NCBI GenBank assembly: GCA_034401795.1
Contig: CM067369.1
Location: 182,939,445-183,003,444 of the forward strand
DNA from: Chaetoderma sp. LZ-2023a
Lineage: Eukaryota; Mollusca; Caudofoveata; Chaetodermatida; Chaetodermatidae
Length of the DNA stretch: 64,000 nt
Reading direction: 5' to 3'
The notes under the pieces are model-generated. The model made no database searches and was not told the origin of the DNA. It saw only the letters and a program-made list of their open reading frames with translations. The first letter of the stretch is position 1. Each line of letters starts with the position of its first letter. This document shows positions 47,481 through 58,672 of the stretch, in pieces. The translations under genes were made by a program, and so were the position numbers.

Positions 47481-48497
47481 GGTCCTCCCCATACACGACG
47501 CTCTGGCTATGCCACTGCAACGGTGCGTATAGAAACTTAATGGATCGGCTGACAGATTGCACAGCTGGCTATAATGGACCTTTCCAGTTTTATCTATGCC
47601 CCGCCCATCTCTAGCTAAGCTCCACCCACCACTCGCTCGTGTTGAGATCGATCAATCCCTGAATGCCGTTACTATCAATTTCCAGAAAACTATACAGGTT
47701 AGTTATTAAGTATTTTGAGACTAATTTGACTGGCTGCTGTTGCTGTCTATGGCAGAACCATCACCCAGTCGATTTAGTTTCAAAATATTTAACAGAAAGT
47801 TCATTAAATGATAAAGAGATACAATTCGTACAGCGTGTTGGACTATTAAACGTTAAAGATGGACTGACTCGAGTCATTCATGACGTAATGATTATGACGT
47901 CCTCCTATACGTAGTTGATTATGATGTCAGGATGGATGCATAAAGTGTAAAGGTCCATTGAATTGAATTCAACTATTGATTGATTCATTTCTTTATTCTC
48001 TAATCATCGATTGACTGAATGATTGTTTTGAATTCTCGTGGCTGACTTGGTAATCCTTTGAATGCTCGATTGTTTAGGTTCGTGATCAATAATCGCATTG
48101 TTCTACTGACAAATTATTTGATTGCCAATGTGGCGGTAGGCAGTGTCTGGAGGGTGGGTGTTAGATCTTCCCATTGAAAATCTTTGAAGATTAGGCTCGA
48201 TCTGAGAATCCTTCTGATACTTTAATTGTAGAGTTTAGACATAGTTTTTCTCTTAAACTAAAATTAAAACTGCACCACAACCTCCCCCTAATTTTGTTTA
48301 CAGATTTGGATTTTTCAAACAAAAAACTCCCCAGATGGCCATTGCTGGAGGGGGTAGTCTGGGTGTGGTGGGTGGGTGTCAAGAACATAAATCTAAAAAA
48401 AAACCACAATTTGTTTTCAGAACCTTACATGGTCATGTAATGGATTTAACACAGTTACCGTACAAGTTTGCTTTTAAATTTTCAAGATGCTCATTAT
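47481..48497. other. Unassigned 1 kb
   Basis: No coding signal beyond short chance frames, and no repeat recognised. 48,340-48,380 is a G-rich 'ggtgtggtgggtgggtg' patch. Confidence 0.4.
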
Positions 48498-48500
48498 ATA

Positions 48501-48656
48501 CATAGGCGTAGGAACAATTGGAGAGTGGGGTAGGTGGTGATGATAGCAACGTTTAAGATTTTTCCTCTCACATAGTGTATCCCCATTAGACTTTGATTAC
48601 ACCCATATAGTTTAGCACCACCCACACCCCGTCAAAAGTACGTTCCTACACCCCTG
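48501..48656. mobile_element. Small MITE-like element with GTAGGAAC ends
   Basis: 'gcgtaggaac' (48,506) and 'gttcctacac' (48,642) are inverted ends about 145 bp apart. The interior is G-rich ('gtggggtaggtgg') on one side and C-rich ('cacccacacccc') on the other, as in a hairpin-forming MITE or SINE. No target-site duplication assigned. Confidence 0.55.
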
Positions 48657-48819
48657 ATAAATAATACTTATATAGGCTCTAGTATATAGCCTATAAACAT
48701 ATGAATGTAGGCCCTATATATATGATATGTGGTAAATTTCCAAAGGATTAGCAGCCAACTGCTGCTGCGGAAATGGATTCAAACGTACAGCCGAACATGT
48801 AAGGTTTTTCAACTCACCT

Positions 48820-50180
48820 GACCTGAAAGGCCAAGTGAGCTTATGCCATGACAACCACCCATCGTGTGTCCATCGTCCGTCAACTTTTTCTTTAAACGAC
48901 TTCTCAAGAAACGCTGGGATAATTTCAATTATATTTGGCAGGAAGCAGCCTTAGGGCATAGGGATCCACGTTTGTTTAAACGAAGTCGATCGGCCAATTT
49001 TGCCAGTGGCCATCTTGGATTTTAGCCAATTTTTAGAAACGTCTTTGAAAATCTCCGAAACCGCTTGGGGGGTTTAATGCAAACCTTTTGAAATGTGATC
49101 TAGGGCAAGAGCCGAACCAAGTTTGTTCAAGGGATCTTGATTAGTCAGGTGGTTCGGTGGCCATCTTGGTTGACATAGTTTTAGCGAAAACAACTCCAGA
49201 ACCGCTGAAGGGATCGGGCCGAAATTTGGCATACATGTACATTTGTGTATATGATTATGGACTAAGAGCCATTAAAGTTTGTTCATGGGAAGTTGATCCA
49301 TCAAAATAATGGGAGTGGTGGTCCAATCAAAATATAGCGTGTTTGACTGCCATATTGGATTTTATTTATTTGATGGATTTTGAGGCCGAAATTGGTTTTA
49401 TATGTGTGTTTAGGTATTCTGATCTCAAATTTGCAATTTTCGAAACCCTCGGATAAACGGTTTGGTGGCCATTTGGATTGTTTTCCTGCCAAAAGCTCCC
49501 ATACTAAAGCAATGGGAAATTTAAAATGTCTTCTCGAGAACTGCTGGGCCAATTTCAATTATATCTGGCAGGAAGCATGCTTATGGCATAGAGATTCGAG
49601 TTTGTTCAAAGTTAGCCAATTGGGCCGGCGGCCAGCTTGGAATCCGACCCATTTTTTTTAATGTCTTTAAAAATCTTCTCCGAAACCGTTTGAGGGATCG
49701 ATTCAGAACTCATGAAATATAATCTAGGGCAAGAGCTGAACGAAATTTATTGAAGAGAACTTGATTGACCAAACAGTTCGGCGGCCATCTTAGATGAGGC
49801 ATTTTTTCCGAAAACAACTTCTCTACAACCGCTGAACGGATCAGGCCGAAGTTTGACAGATATGATTATGGAATAAGGACCATTAAAGTTTGTTCAAGGG
49901 AAGTTGGTCTGTAAAAAAACATGGCCACCATGGGCCAATTAAAATATAGCGTGTTTTATGGCCATATTGGATCTGTTATTTGATGGATTTTGAGGCAGAA
50001 ATTGTTTTTATATGTTTTTGGGTATTCTGATCTCAAATTTGCAATTTTTGAAACTGTCGGATAAACGGGTTGGGGGCCATCTTGGATAATTTTCCCGCCA
50101 CAAGCTCCCATACTAAAGCAATGAGAAATTTAAAATGTCTTGTCGAGAACTACTGGGCAGATTTCAAATATAGTTGGCAG
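48820..50180. repeat. ~600-bp tandem repeat, mollusc-type, about 2.2 units
   Basis: The phrase 'gctgg..taatttcaattatatttggcaggaag' occurs near 48,910, 49,545 and (weaker) 50,150, giving periods of about 635 and 603 bp. 'gccaagtgagcttatgcc' near 48,830 is the motif I associate with molluscan repeats. Units differ at many positions. Non-coding. Confidence 0.7.
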
Positions 50181-50185
50181 CAGGG

Positions 50186-50335
50186 ATGGGTCAATTCCAT
50201 TTTATCAATTCCAATTCCACCTCAATTCATTTTATCAATTCCATTTCCATATCAATTCATATTATCAATTCCAATTCCACCCAGACAAGTTCAATTCCAT
50301 TTGATCAAGTCCACTTCCAATTCCATACCAATATT
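50186..50335. repeat. ATTCCA-type satellite tract
   Basis: Words such as 'caattccattt', 'tatcaattcca' and 'ccaattccacc' are repeated with variation for about 150 bp. It directly abuts the last unit of the ~600-bp repeat. Confidence 0.85.
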
Positions 50336-50705
50336 TACTTGAGATCAACATTGTTATATTTTAACCCTTTATTTGCCCAAGATTGGTCAAGAAAAACTAG
50401 ATTTATCATTAGCAAATGACCATTTGCAGGATAAGAGAAGACAATTTTTTAAAATTTAACAATGCAATGACTGGCTCAGTTATAGAATCAGTCATTCCAC
50501 TGGTAAATTTTTTAAAATAATTTCAGCATACATATGATTTTTCCTCATGACTAGTGCAGAAGGCATTTTTGTCTGGCTTCTCAGTTAATATTTAAAACAA
50601 TTAGAATAAAAATTGTTGTTGCCAATAGGTACACATGTAATTATATCTTTCAGTCAAATTATTGTCCAAAAAGTGGTACAGTACTGAGTGAGAGTACTGA
50701 GCACA
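50336..50705. other. Short A/T-rich spacer
   Basis: No coding or repeat signal noticed before the tail of the LINE at 50,706. Confidence 0.4.
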
Positions 50706-53700
50706 TGTATGTATGTATGATTACTGTATTCTGCGGCTGTAGTAGTAGAAACATCCTACAGCTGCAATCAGTATCAGTCCTTCTTCGCTTTTTCCCACTG
50801 TGTCTTGTCCTCAGCCGAATTCCTTAGCTTCCTCAGGTCCATTCTTGACTTGAGTGTACTGAGTTGTGCTTTCTTGAGGTCACCTCGTAGCACGCTTAGC
50901 ATATTTATGCAACAATGTCCTCTCCTGGCTTTGTATTTGCTGGCTCCGAGTAGGGCAAATTCCAAGGCTCTCTGTGCTGGTGTCTATTCTGACATCCTTA
51001 GCACATGACCAAACATGGACCATCTTTGCTGGGCGACTTTTACAGACAGCAGCGATGTATTACACATCTTGTATAGTACATCGTTGGAAATTATGCTGTC
51101 TGGCCATCGGTGTCCAGTGATGGTACATAGGCAGGGTTCGCACGGGTCATGGAAATCCTGGAAAGTCATGGAATTTGACAATCTAAATTCCAGGCCTGGA
51201 AAAGTCATGGAAATTTGTCACTTTGATAAAAGTCATGGAAAATGATAATCTCCCTAAATAAAAATAAAATCTGATGGCATACAAATGTGAAATGGGGAAA
51301 TAAAGCTCGGAAATGTATTTCCATATCTTTATCGCGGCGATCACATGATTTCATTCATTATCAAAGTCATATGTCCAACCAAAATAAAATGACCCAAAAC
51401 AACGTAAGAAATAAAATGAGGTTAAATCCCTTCTTATGTTGGTAGGCCATATTAAACTCTTGTGATTGGAGACATTCCACTGAACTATATCTGGACTGGA
51501 AGGAGGCCTCCCAAATAAAAACGGGTTTTGTAACGCCGCGAATGCGAATATCCCAAATTAATAATAAATATGTACAGAAGAGAATGTTTTTAAAACAATT
51601 TGAGCAATAAATTCACTATTTCCTACTCAGCGTATGCATTCGGCAGTAGATTTTTGTTCATTTGGGCTATTTCGTCCCGGCCGAATTGGTTACATTATGA
51701 TAATTAGATGGCGATGATATCTCGGTCTCGCTAGCGTATGGAGATTCCCCTGTATATTGAACGTATTTCTTGCTCAAAGATGGTTTTATGCGTTCTATTA
51801 CGGTTAAAGTATGAAATAAACTTGGTAATATTAAAAGAATAACAAGATATTTAGCCGATAAAGGATTATTATTATTTTGAATCTAGCGGTAAAGTTACCA
51901 ATTTTCGTTCGTCTGAAAAATATATGTTTTGCAATATTTCTAAATTCTGATCGCGTGTTTATACATGTATAAGGCTTTTTTGCCTCATATTTTGTCAAAT
52001 TTTCCCATGCGTGTTATCTATTAGTGCGTAACATATTTGCGAAAGTAACAATTTTAGGGATTGGATTTCAATTTTTTCTTGAACACCTTGTCCAAATAGA
52101 AGCCTCGGCTCTAAGCCTTAAATTTGTTCAATTTTTTTTTTGAAATTTCAAAGAAAATGTCAATTTGCAGACCAAGTGAAGACTATTTTATTAAAAAATG
52201 TTCCACAATAGTCTTCTCTTGGTCTGCAAATGGACATCTCTCAAGACCACGCGTGACAGAAGCCGGCTTTGGCTGATATGAGTGTTAAAGGGTTAATAGA
52301 CAATTTTTCGGGTCAAAATCTTTACTATAAATGCCCATATTGCTTCTTACCATTTTGACCGATTTCAACCAAGTTAGGCTGAAAGGATACTACATGTATG
52401 ATCATAGGCTCTAGAACTACCATTCAGAATTTTTATTCGTCAATTTTATATGTGAAAACCTCAGATTTTATTAAACATGTACCGGATATTCTCACATGTT
52501 CACCCTTTGCCCTAGATAAAGTGAATTCCATATGATTCACTATATGCTGTTGAACATTTTGAAACTAATTTGACTGTCTTTGACCTAGCTATTGATTCTT
52601 GGAGGTCATGGAATTTCAAATACTGAAAGGTGTACAAACCCTGCATAGGTGTTTGCGGTGGAGACATCAAGTGTATCTAGAGCTGCCTTTGGAGCTTCCC
52701 AGCTGTTACAGTTATACAGCATCAAGGATACACAGGTAGCATTGTATAACCATAGCCTTTTTATCAAGGGCATCTTTGATCTACGAATCCATAGTTTCCA
52801 GAAGGACTGGAAAGCTATGTTCCCCATGATGCACCGTGCAGCAATGTCAGCAGTACTGCAAAGCAGTGAGCCCAGGATTTTACTTTTCCTCCATGGTTCG
52901 CCGCGGCGAAGTGGAGCGTCATATTCTTTAGTTTCATGCTTTGTAGATAGGTATATGTGGGTTAACTCTGTTTTGGATTCATTCATAAAGAGATTCTCAA
53001 TTTTTAGTTTGCTTGCAGCTATTGGGAGTCCACATCGTCGGCATATTCCATCTCTAGTGACATATCCATTATTGACATTGGGGTTTTTTTTTTTTTGGTC
53101 TTGTGGAACTTTCCAGCACAGATTTCAATGCAGCAGCACGGTAGCAGGTGAAAAGCACCGGAGATAGACCATTCCCTGTGGGGAACCGATTGATGTCTCA
53201 AACTCTACAGACTTCACTGACTTGACTCGTACTCTCAGCTTGTTGTCTGCAAGCAGTAGTCTCACTAGTCGTAGCTCATCTTCATTGCAACTTGGCTGTC
53301 ATAGTACATCTAAGATCTTTGAACGCTTAATTGTGTCGAAGGCTCGTGACATGTCAATGCCCATTGTGTGGAAGTCCCACTGTTTGGACATGACTACCAA
53401 CACAAACATGCGTTGAGCCCATACAATGTCTGTGCAGCTGCGTCCACGTTTGAAGCCACTTTGACATGATCCGGTGATGTCATCGATCTTGTCTCGGATG
53501 CGGCATAGAGTAACATTGGAGAGCATTTTCCGTATGCTGGTGAGGAGCACAATGGGCCGCAGATTGGCTGGTTGGCCAGGTGGCTTCTTGGGCTTGGGTA
53601 GTGCGATAAGGGTGTCTTGGCCTACAGCATCGATGGGAAGGTGGTGCATAAAAGCTGAATTGATTAGGTACGTGATCGGTTTTGAGATAATGTCACTTGC

Positions 53701-54430
53701 ATATTTGAATAGTTCATTCCTCATGCCATCAGGTCCAGATGCATGTCCATTTTTCAGGGCTTTAAGTGCCTTCTCAACTTCTGCTATTTTAATTGGTGTT
53801 AGTAATGGCCTGGGGTTTCCTGAGAATGGGTGCAAGGGCTCATCATCATTGTCAGTGAACTGTTCCTTGAACCATTCTCAAATCACCTCTGCTTTTCCCT
53901 GGTCGGTCCCGATAAAGTGTCCTTCAGAGTTTTGTACAGTGAGTGGTGGTGTGTAGTCAGTAACACTCAGGGCTCGAGCTGCCCGAAACATTTTCTGACA
54001 GTCATCCGTGGCAGTGATTTCATCTACTAGGGAGTCTGCTTGTTGAATAGCAAGATCTTTGAAGCGTTCGCTAATATGGCGTAGAATGTTATTGCGACCC
54101 GGCGTAGTTCGGTGCGGTTTTCACTTTGGCGACTTTGATAGATGCGCAGCCGTAATGCTTTCTGCTCTGCTGACAGTTTTATTACTAGAGGGTCGTCAGT
54201 ATACCTAGTTTGGTTGTTTTTAGGAACACCTATGGTGCTGGGAGCTGATGATTCCATAGATTTCAGAATTTTGGTTAGGGCTTCGTTTGGATCAGAGCTG
54301 ATGTCGATGTTAGCTATCTGCTCCCTGAGGGCCTTTTTGTATGGCATTTGAGTGTCAGTGTCACTGATGAGTTTTGGTAGGTTGTAGGTGACTCTACCCT
54401 CTTGTCTGGTATGGTTGTAGGTGACAAAGT
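50706..54430 (-). mobile_element. Non-LTR retrotransposon (LINE), minus strand, split by a DNA transposon
   Basis: In minus-strand order: 'RVTYNLPKLISDTDTQMPYKK' region (54,430-54,030), RT start at 53,835 with 'ALKNGHASGPDGMRNELF', 'RPIVLLTSIRKMLS', 'SCQSGFKRGRSCTDIVWAQ' and 'GIDMSRAFDTIKRSKIL', the catalytic 'MEYADDVD' (about 53,030), then 'LGSLLCSTADIAARC' and 'LWIRRSKMPLIKRLWLYN' (52,986-52,650). After the inserted element it continues as 'HRWPDSIISNDVLYKM', 'RWSMFGHVLRMSE' and 'ALEFALLGASKYKARRG' (51,131-50,774). It ends in an (ATAC)n-like tail near 50,706-50,719. Several frame changes and stops are present, including near 53,090-53,210 and 51,000. No endonuclease is seen, so it is 5'-truncated. 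The clade is uncertain. Confidence 0.85.
51132..52643. mobile_element. Non-autonomous DNA transposon, copy 1
   Basis: It starts CAGGGTTCGCACGGGTC and ends TGTACAAACCCTG, giving an imperfect terminal inverted repeat of about 10-16 bp. Flanks are CATAGG on both sides (51,126-51,131 and 52,644-52,649), a 6-bp target-site duplication inside the LINE. Near the left end 'gtcatggaa' recurs several times. No transposase. The second copy at 57,152 is about 90% alike by eye. The superfamily is undetermined; CAGGG ends recall hAT, but hAT makes 8-bp duplications. Confidence 0.85.
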
Positions 54431-54714
54431 GACAAACTATACTATGTTAAAACACATGATGTCGTGGCAGGGTAACTTCATATTTAACAGGATCATCCAT
54501 CGATGAACTCATGCAGGTCATAGGCTGGAAATCTGAATCAACTCTTATAAATATTATCTAAGAATTCAGAGGCCAGCTCATCTCATTCTGTAGGAACATA
54601 ACAAAGTTATCTAAATAAGCCAAAGGCTCATCTTCCGATCTCTTCAACACTTCAGTAAGAATGATTGTCTGCATGACATGATTGGTGAAATTATAATCTT
54701 ATTATTTCCTTTGG
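54431..54714. other. Spacer upstream of the LINE
   Basis: Unassigned sequence between the 5'-truncated LINE and the 348-bp tandem array. No gene. Confidence 0.4.
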
Positions 54715-55680
54715 TTGAATTATAAGCTCCTTGTACATCCATCCATCTGTCCAAAATGTATGTATGTCCATCTGTCAGTCCATCCATCTCTGACAATCAT
54801 TTCTTGTTAACGCAACTCCTCCTAGAGGTCTCAATGGATTCACTTTAATTTTGTCCACATCAGTATCATGTGCAGATGTGCATGTGCTTTTTTTCGCGGC
54901 CAAAATATTGTTCATTACAGAGTTATCCCCCTTTAAATATCTTAAAGGTGATACATAAACTGCATTGCCAATCATTTCTTGTCAATGCAAGTCCTCCTAA
55001 AGTTTAGCTCCAATTCTTTTGAAACTTGGTAAGTGTTATCATTACCATGTGAAGGTTTGCATGTGCTATCCGTATACCTGTACATCCATCCGTCTGTCCA
55101 AAATGTATGTATGTCCGTCTGTCGGTCCATCCATCTGTGGCAATCATTTCTTGTCAACGCAACTCCTCCTAGAGCTCTCAATGGATTAACTTCAAATTCC
55201 ATCTACATTATCTGTATCATGTGTAGATGTTTATAATGTGCTTTTTTCGCAGCCAAAAATTATGCATTGCAGAGTTATCACCATTTAAATATCCTAAAGC
55301 TGATACATAGACTGCATTGCCAATTATTTCTTACTCCTACAGTTTCGCAGTGATTCTTTTGAAACTGGGTAAGTCATATCATTACGACATTAAGATGTGC
55401 ATGTACTACATGTATCTCTGTACTTGTACATCCATCCGTCTGTCCCAAATCTATCAGTCTGTCAGTCCATCCTTGTCAACACAACTCCTCCAGTTTAGTT
55501 ACAATTCTTTTGAAACGTGATAAATCTAGTCATTACCATCTGAAGATGTGCATGTGCTTTTTTCACGGCCAGAAAATTATTGATTACAGAGTTATTCCCT
55601 TTAAATACCTTTAAGGCGATACATGAACCGCGGTACCAATCATTTCTTGTCAACACAACTACAATTTAGCTCTGATGGTC
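54715..55680. repeat. 348-bp tandem array, about 2.8 units
   Basis: 'acatccatccatctgtcc' occurs at 54,734, with variants at 55,082 and 55,430, giving an exact 348-bp spacing twice. Each unit also has 'caatcatttcttgt', 'cgcaactcctcct' and 'cattacagagttatc'. Non-coding. The family is known to me as a dispersed molluscan or lophotrochozoan repeat, but I cannot name it. Confidence 0.8.
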
Positions 55681-55682
55681 CA

Positions 55683-56030
55683 TGTCTGGCCATGCGCTAA
55701 GGATGCCAGAAGACACACCATCACAGAGAATTCACCCTACTGGGAGCCAGCAAATATAAAAATGGGAGATTGCATAAATCTGTCAAGCATTCTGCGAAGT
55801 GACCTCAAGAAAACATGACTCGGTACACTCAGATCAAGAATGGACCTGATCAAGCTAAAGATTTTGGCTGAGGGAAAGATACAGTGAGGCATAGGGTGTA
55901 TCTGAAGCTGCAAGCTGTTACAGTTATACAGCAATAAAGTTGTGTTGTGGAAATGTGGTCTTTTTGTCAATGGAATCGTTGATCTACGAATCCACAACTT
56001 CCATGACTGGAAAGCTTTGTTTCCCGATTT
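55683..56030. mobile_element. Two inverted fragments of the LINE family
   Basis: 55,690-55,885 resembles the complement of the LINE C-terminal region ('catgcgctaaggatgcca', 'ctgggagccagcaaata'). 55,886-56,030 resembles 52,655-52,830 in the same orientation as the main copy ('gctgttacagttatacagca', 'gatctacgaatccaca'). Two pieces of opposite orientation meet near 55,886. Confidence 0.75.
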
Positions 56031-57151
56031 TATTTGGTTTTAAGTTTACTAACTTATTAACTAAAAAACTCTTTGTCTTTGTCTTGTGGCCTTTCAGAAA
56101 TCTGGTTGTGTGTCTTGTGGACAATTTTTAAGCCAAAGTTTGCCCTCATCTCTGTACTAGATGTAGATCGTGTAGCCCACTGATTAATTGTGATGTTTGT
56201 AAACAGTGGGGTAGGGGGTGATTTATTCTCTGAATTTCTTGTGCTCCAGGTAAAAGATAAGCCGAGCCAGGAGGAGAAGTGGTCGAAGAAGGACCAAGAG
56301 AGTGTAAGTGGTGAGGGTAAGAGGAAGGCCTCCATGTCCGGCTTGAGATGAGGGGGAGATGAGGAAGACAATCAAGGACCTGGTACCAGAGTTGCTTCGT
56401 GGCAAATTCATTGTCTTCTCCATCTGTGGGCAGATAATCCCCGCCTCTGAATTTCGTCCTAGGGTTTTACAAGTTTTCCATGGCGATTCAAAGGCGACTT
56501 GGATAGAACCCGGCTTCAGGTTTGCCTCGCCGGTTGAACCAGGAACGGCCCTAAATGATCCCGGCTGGAGGCTTGCCTCGTCTGTAGATCTTGGGGCAGG
56601 AGTGATGGACCCAGGTTCCCGCTTTACAGGTTCCATGGAGCATCCACACTCCTGAGGTACCACACCCTCTTACGGTATCTTCCCCGGCCAGTCTGTGTTA
56701 GTGCTCTTTGCTAACCCGGAGTAATCTTTCTGGCCAGGAAGAAGAGGATTATTTGCGGGGTAACCCGATGACGCCATGACCATGGAATTAGACGAACGGG
56801 CACCCCTCATGGGGAGCATGGGCGACTTTCTATGGGTCTACTCCCACAGGAGTAGCGTTCACAGCACAAAGGGTTGCCCGGTTTGGAGCAGCTGGCCGGC
56901 TGTATCGCATACAGCGGCTTGCCGATGGTATAGTGATGCCAGGGCCATGGCGTGGTGAATTATACCCCACACGATGCCACGGCTCCGGCTCCTGGTCCAG
57001 CCACGGCGCAAACCATGCCTATTCTTTTGGGCCCGCATGTTTTCACCGCCTTGCCAGGAGTATCCAAGGCTCCAGCCATGTACACGCCTGTGACTGCAAT
57101 TGAGGACGATGAAGACCCGTGCCTAGTTGAGCATTCGCAGGTAGTCGCGGA
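56031..57151 (+). other. GC-richer segment, possibly the 5' part of the DIRS element
   Basis: 56,359-56,655 is an open plus-strand stretch without a known domain ('PGFRFASPVEPG'). 56,776-57,151 reads 'MTMELDERAPLMGSMGDF' and later 'TALPGVSKAPAMYTPV' and 'DDEDPCLVEHSQ'. Composition and strand fit the gag-like sequence after copy 2 of the DNA transposon, so the two may have been continuous before that insertion. 56,031-56,222 shows nothing. Confidence 0.4.
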
Positions 57152-58666
57152 CAGGGTTTGCACGGGTCATGGAAATCCTGGAAAGTCATGGAATTTGAAA
57201 ATCTAAATTCCAGGCCTGGAAAAGTCATGGAAATTTCTCATTTTGATAAAAGTCATGGAAAAGTCATGGAATATGATAATCTCCCTAAATAAAAATAAAA
57301 TCTGATGGCATACAAATGTAAAAGAGGAAATAATGCTTGGAAATACACATTTCATTTCTTTATTGCAGTAATCAAGTGATTTCATTCATTGTCAAAGTCA
57401 TATGTCCGACCAACATAAAATGACCCAAAACAACGTAAGAATTAAAATGAGGTTAAATCGCTTCTTATGTTGGAAGACCAAATTAAACTCTTGTGATTGG
57501 AGGCATTCCACTGAACTATATCTGGACTGGAAGGAGCCTCCCAAATAAAAACAGGGTTGTAACGCTGCGAATGCCAATATCCCAAATTAATAATAAATAT
57601 GTCAGATCTTTTTAAAACAATTTGAGCAATAAATTCACTATTTCCTACTCAGCATATGCATTCAGCAGTACAAATGTATATTTATTGGCAAGATTTTTGT
57701 CCATTTTGGCGATTTCGTCCCGGCCGAATTGCTTACATTATGATAATTAGATGGCGATGATATCTCGTTCTTGCTATTGTATGGAGATTCCCTTGTATAT
57801 TGAATGTATTTCTCGCTCAAAGATGGTTTTATGCGTTCTGTTACGATTAAAGTATGAAATAAACTTATTAATAAAAATAACCAGATATTTAGCCGATAAG
57901 CGATTATTATTTTGAATCTAGCGGTAAAGTTACCAATTTTTGTTCGTCTGAAAAATATGTTTTGCAATATTTCTGAACTACAACTCGTGTTATATACCTG
58001 TATAAGGCTTTTTTGGCTCATATTTTGTCAAATTTTTCCCTGCGTGTTATCTGTTAGTGCGCAATATATTGTGAAAATAACCATTTTAAGAAATGGATTT
58101 AAATTTTTTCTTGAACACCTTTGCCAAATACTTGAAATAGACGGCTAGGCTTTAAGCCTTAAATTTGTTCCAAAAAAAATAAATTTCAATTTGCAGACCA
58201 AGCGAAGACTTAGAAAAATGTCAAAAATGGTCTTCTCATGGTCTACAAATGCAAGACCATTACAGAAGCAGTCTTTGGCTGATATGAGTGTTAAAGTGTT
58301 AATAAGCAATTTTTTGGCTTAGATTTTGGTCAAAATTGACTAGAAATGGACATATTGCTTCTTACCATTTTGACCGCTTTCAACCAAGTTAGGCTGAAAG
58401 GATGCTACATGTATGATCATAGGCTCTAGAACTTCCATTCAGAATTTTTATTCGTCATTTTTATGTGAAAACCTCAGATTTTATTAAAAATGTACTCAAA
58501 ATTCTCACATGTTGACCCTTTGCCCTAGATAAAAGTGAATTCCATATGATTCACTATATCCTGTTGAAGATTTTGAAACAAATTTGGCAGTGTCTGACCT
58601 CTACTGATTTTTGGAGGTCATGGAAAAGTCACGAAATTTCAAATACTGAAAGGTGTACAAACCCTG
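57152..58666. mobile_element. Non-autonomous DNA transposon, copy 2
   Basis: Same ends as copy 1: CAGGGTTTGCACGGGTC and TGTACAAACCCTG. Flanks CGCGGA (57,146-57,151) and CACGGA (58,667-58,672) fit a 6-bp target-site duplication with one change. 1,515 bp against 1,512 bp for copy 1, collinear throughout. Both carry a 'tttgcagaccaag..gaagac' and complementary 'gtcttctc.tggtctgcaaa'-type pair near the 3' third, a possible internal stem. Confidence 0.85.
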
Positions 58667-58672
58667 CACGGA

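Noticed and set aside
48191-48409. 72-codon minus-strand frame
   Set aside because: No domain, and it crosses A-rich simple sequence; judged a chance frame.
53019-53201. Small minus-strand gene at the poly-T/poly-A run
   Set aside because: It is the catalytic segment of the LINE reverse transcriptase in a shifted frame.
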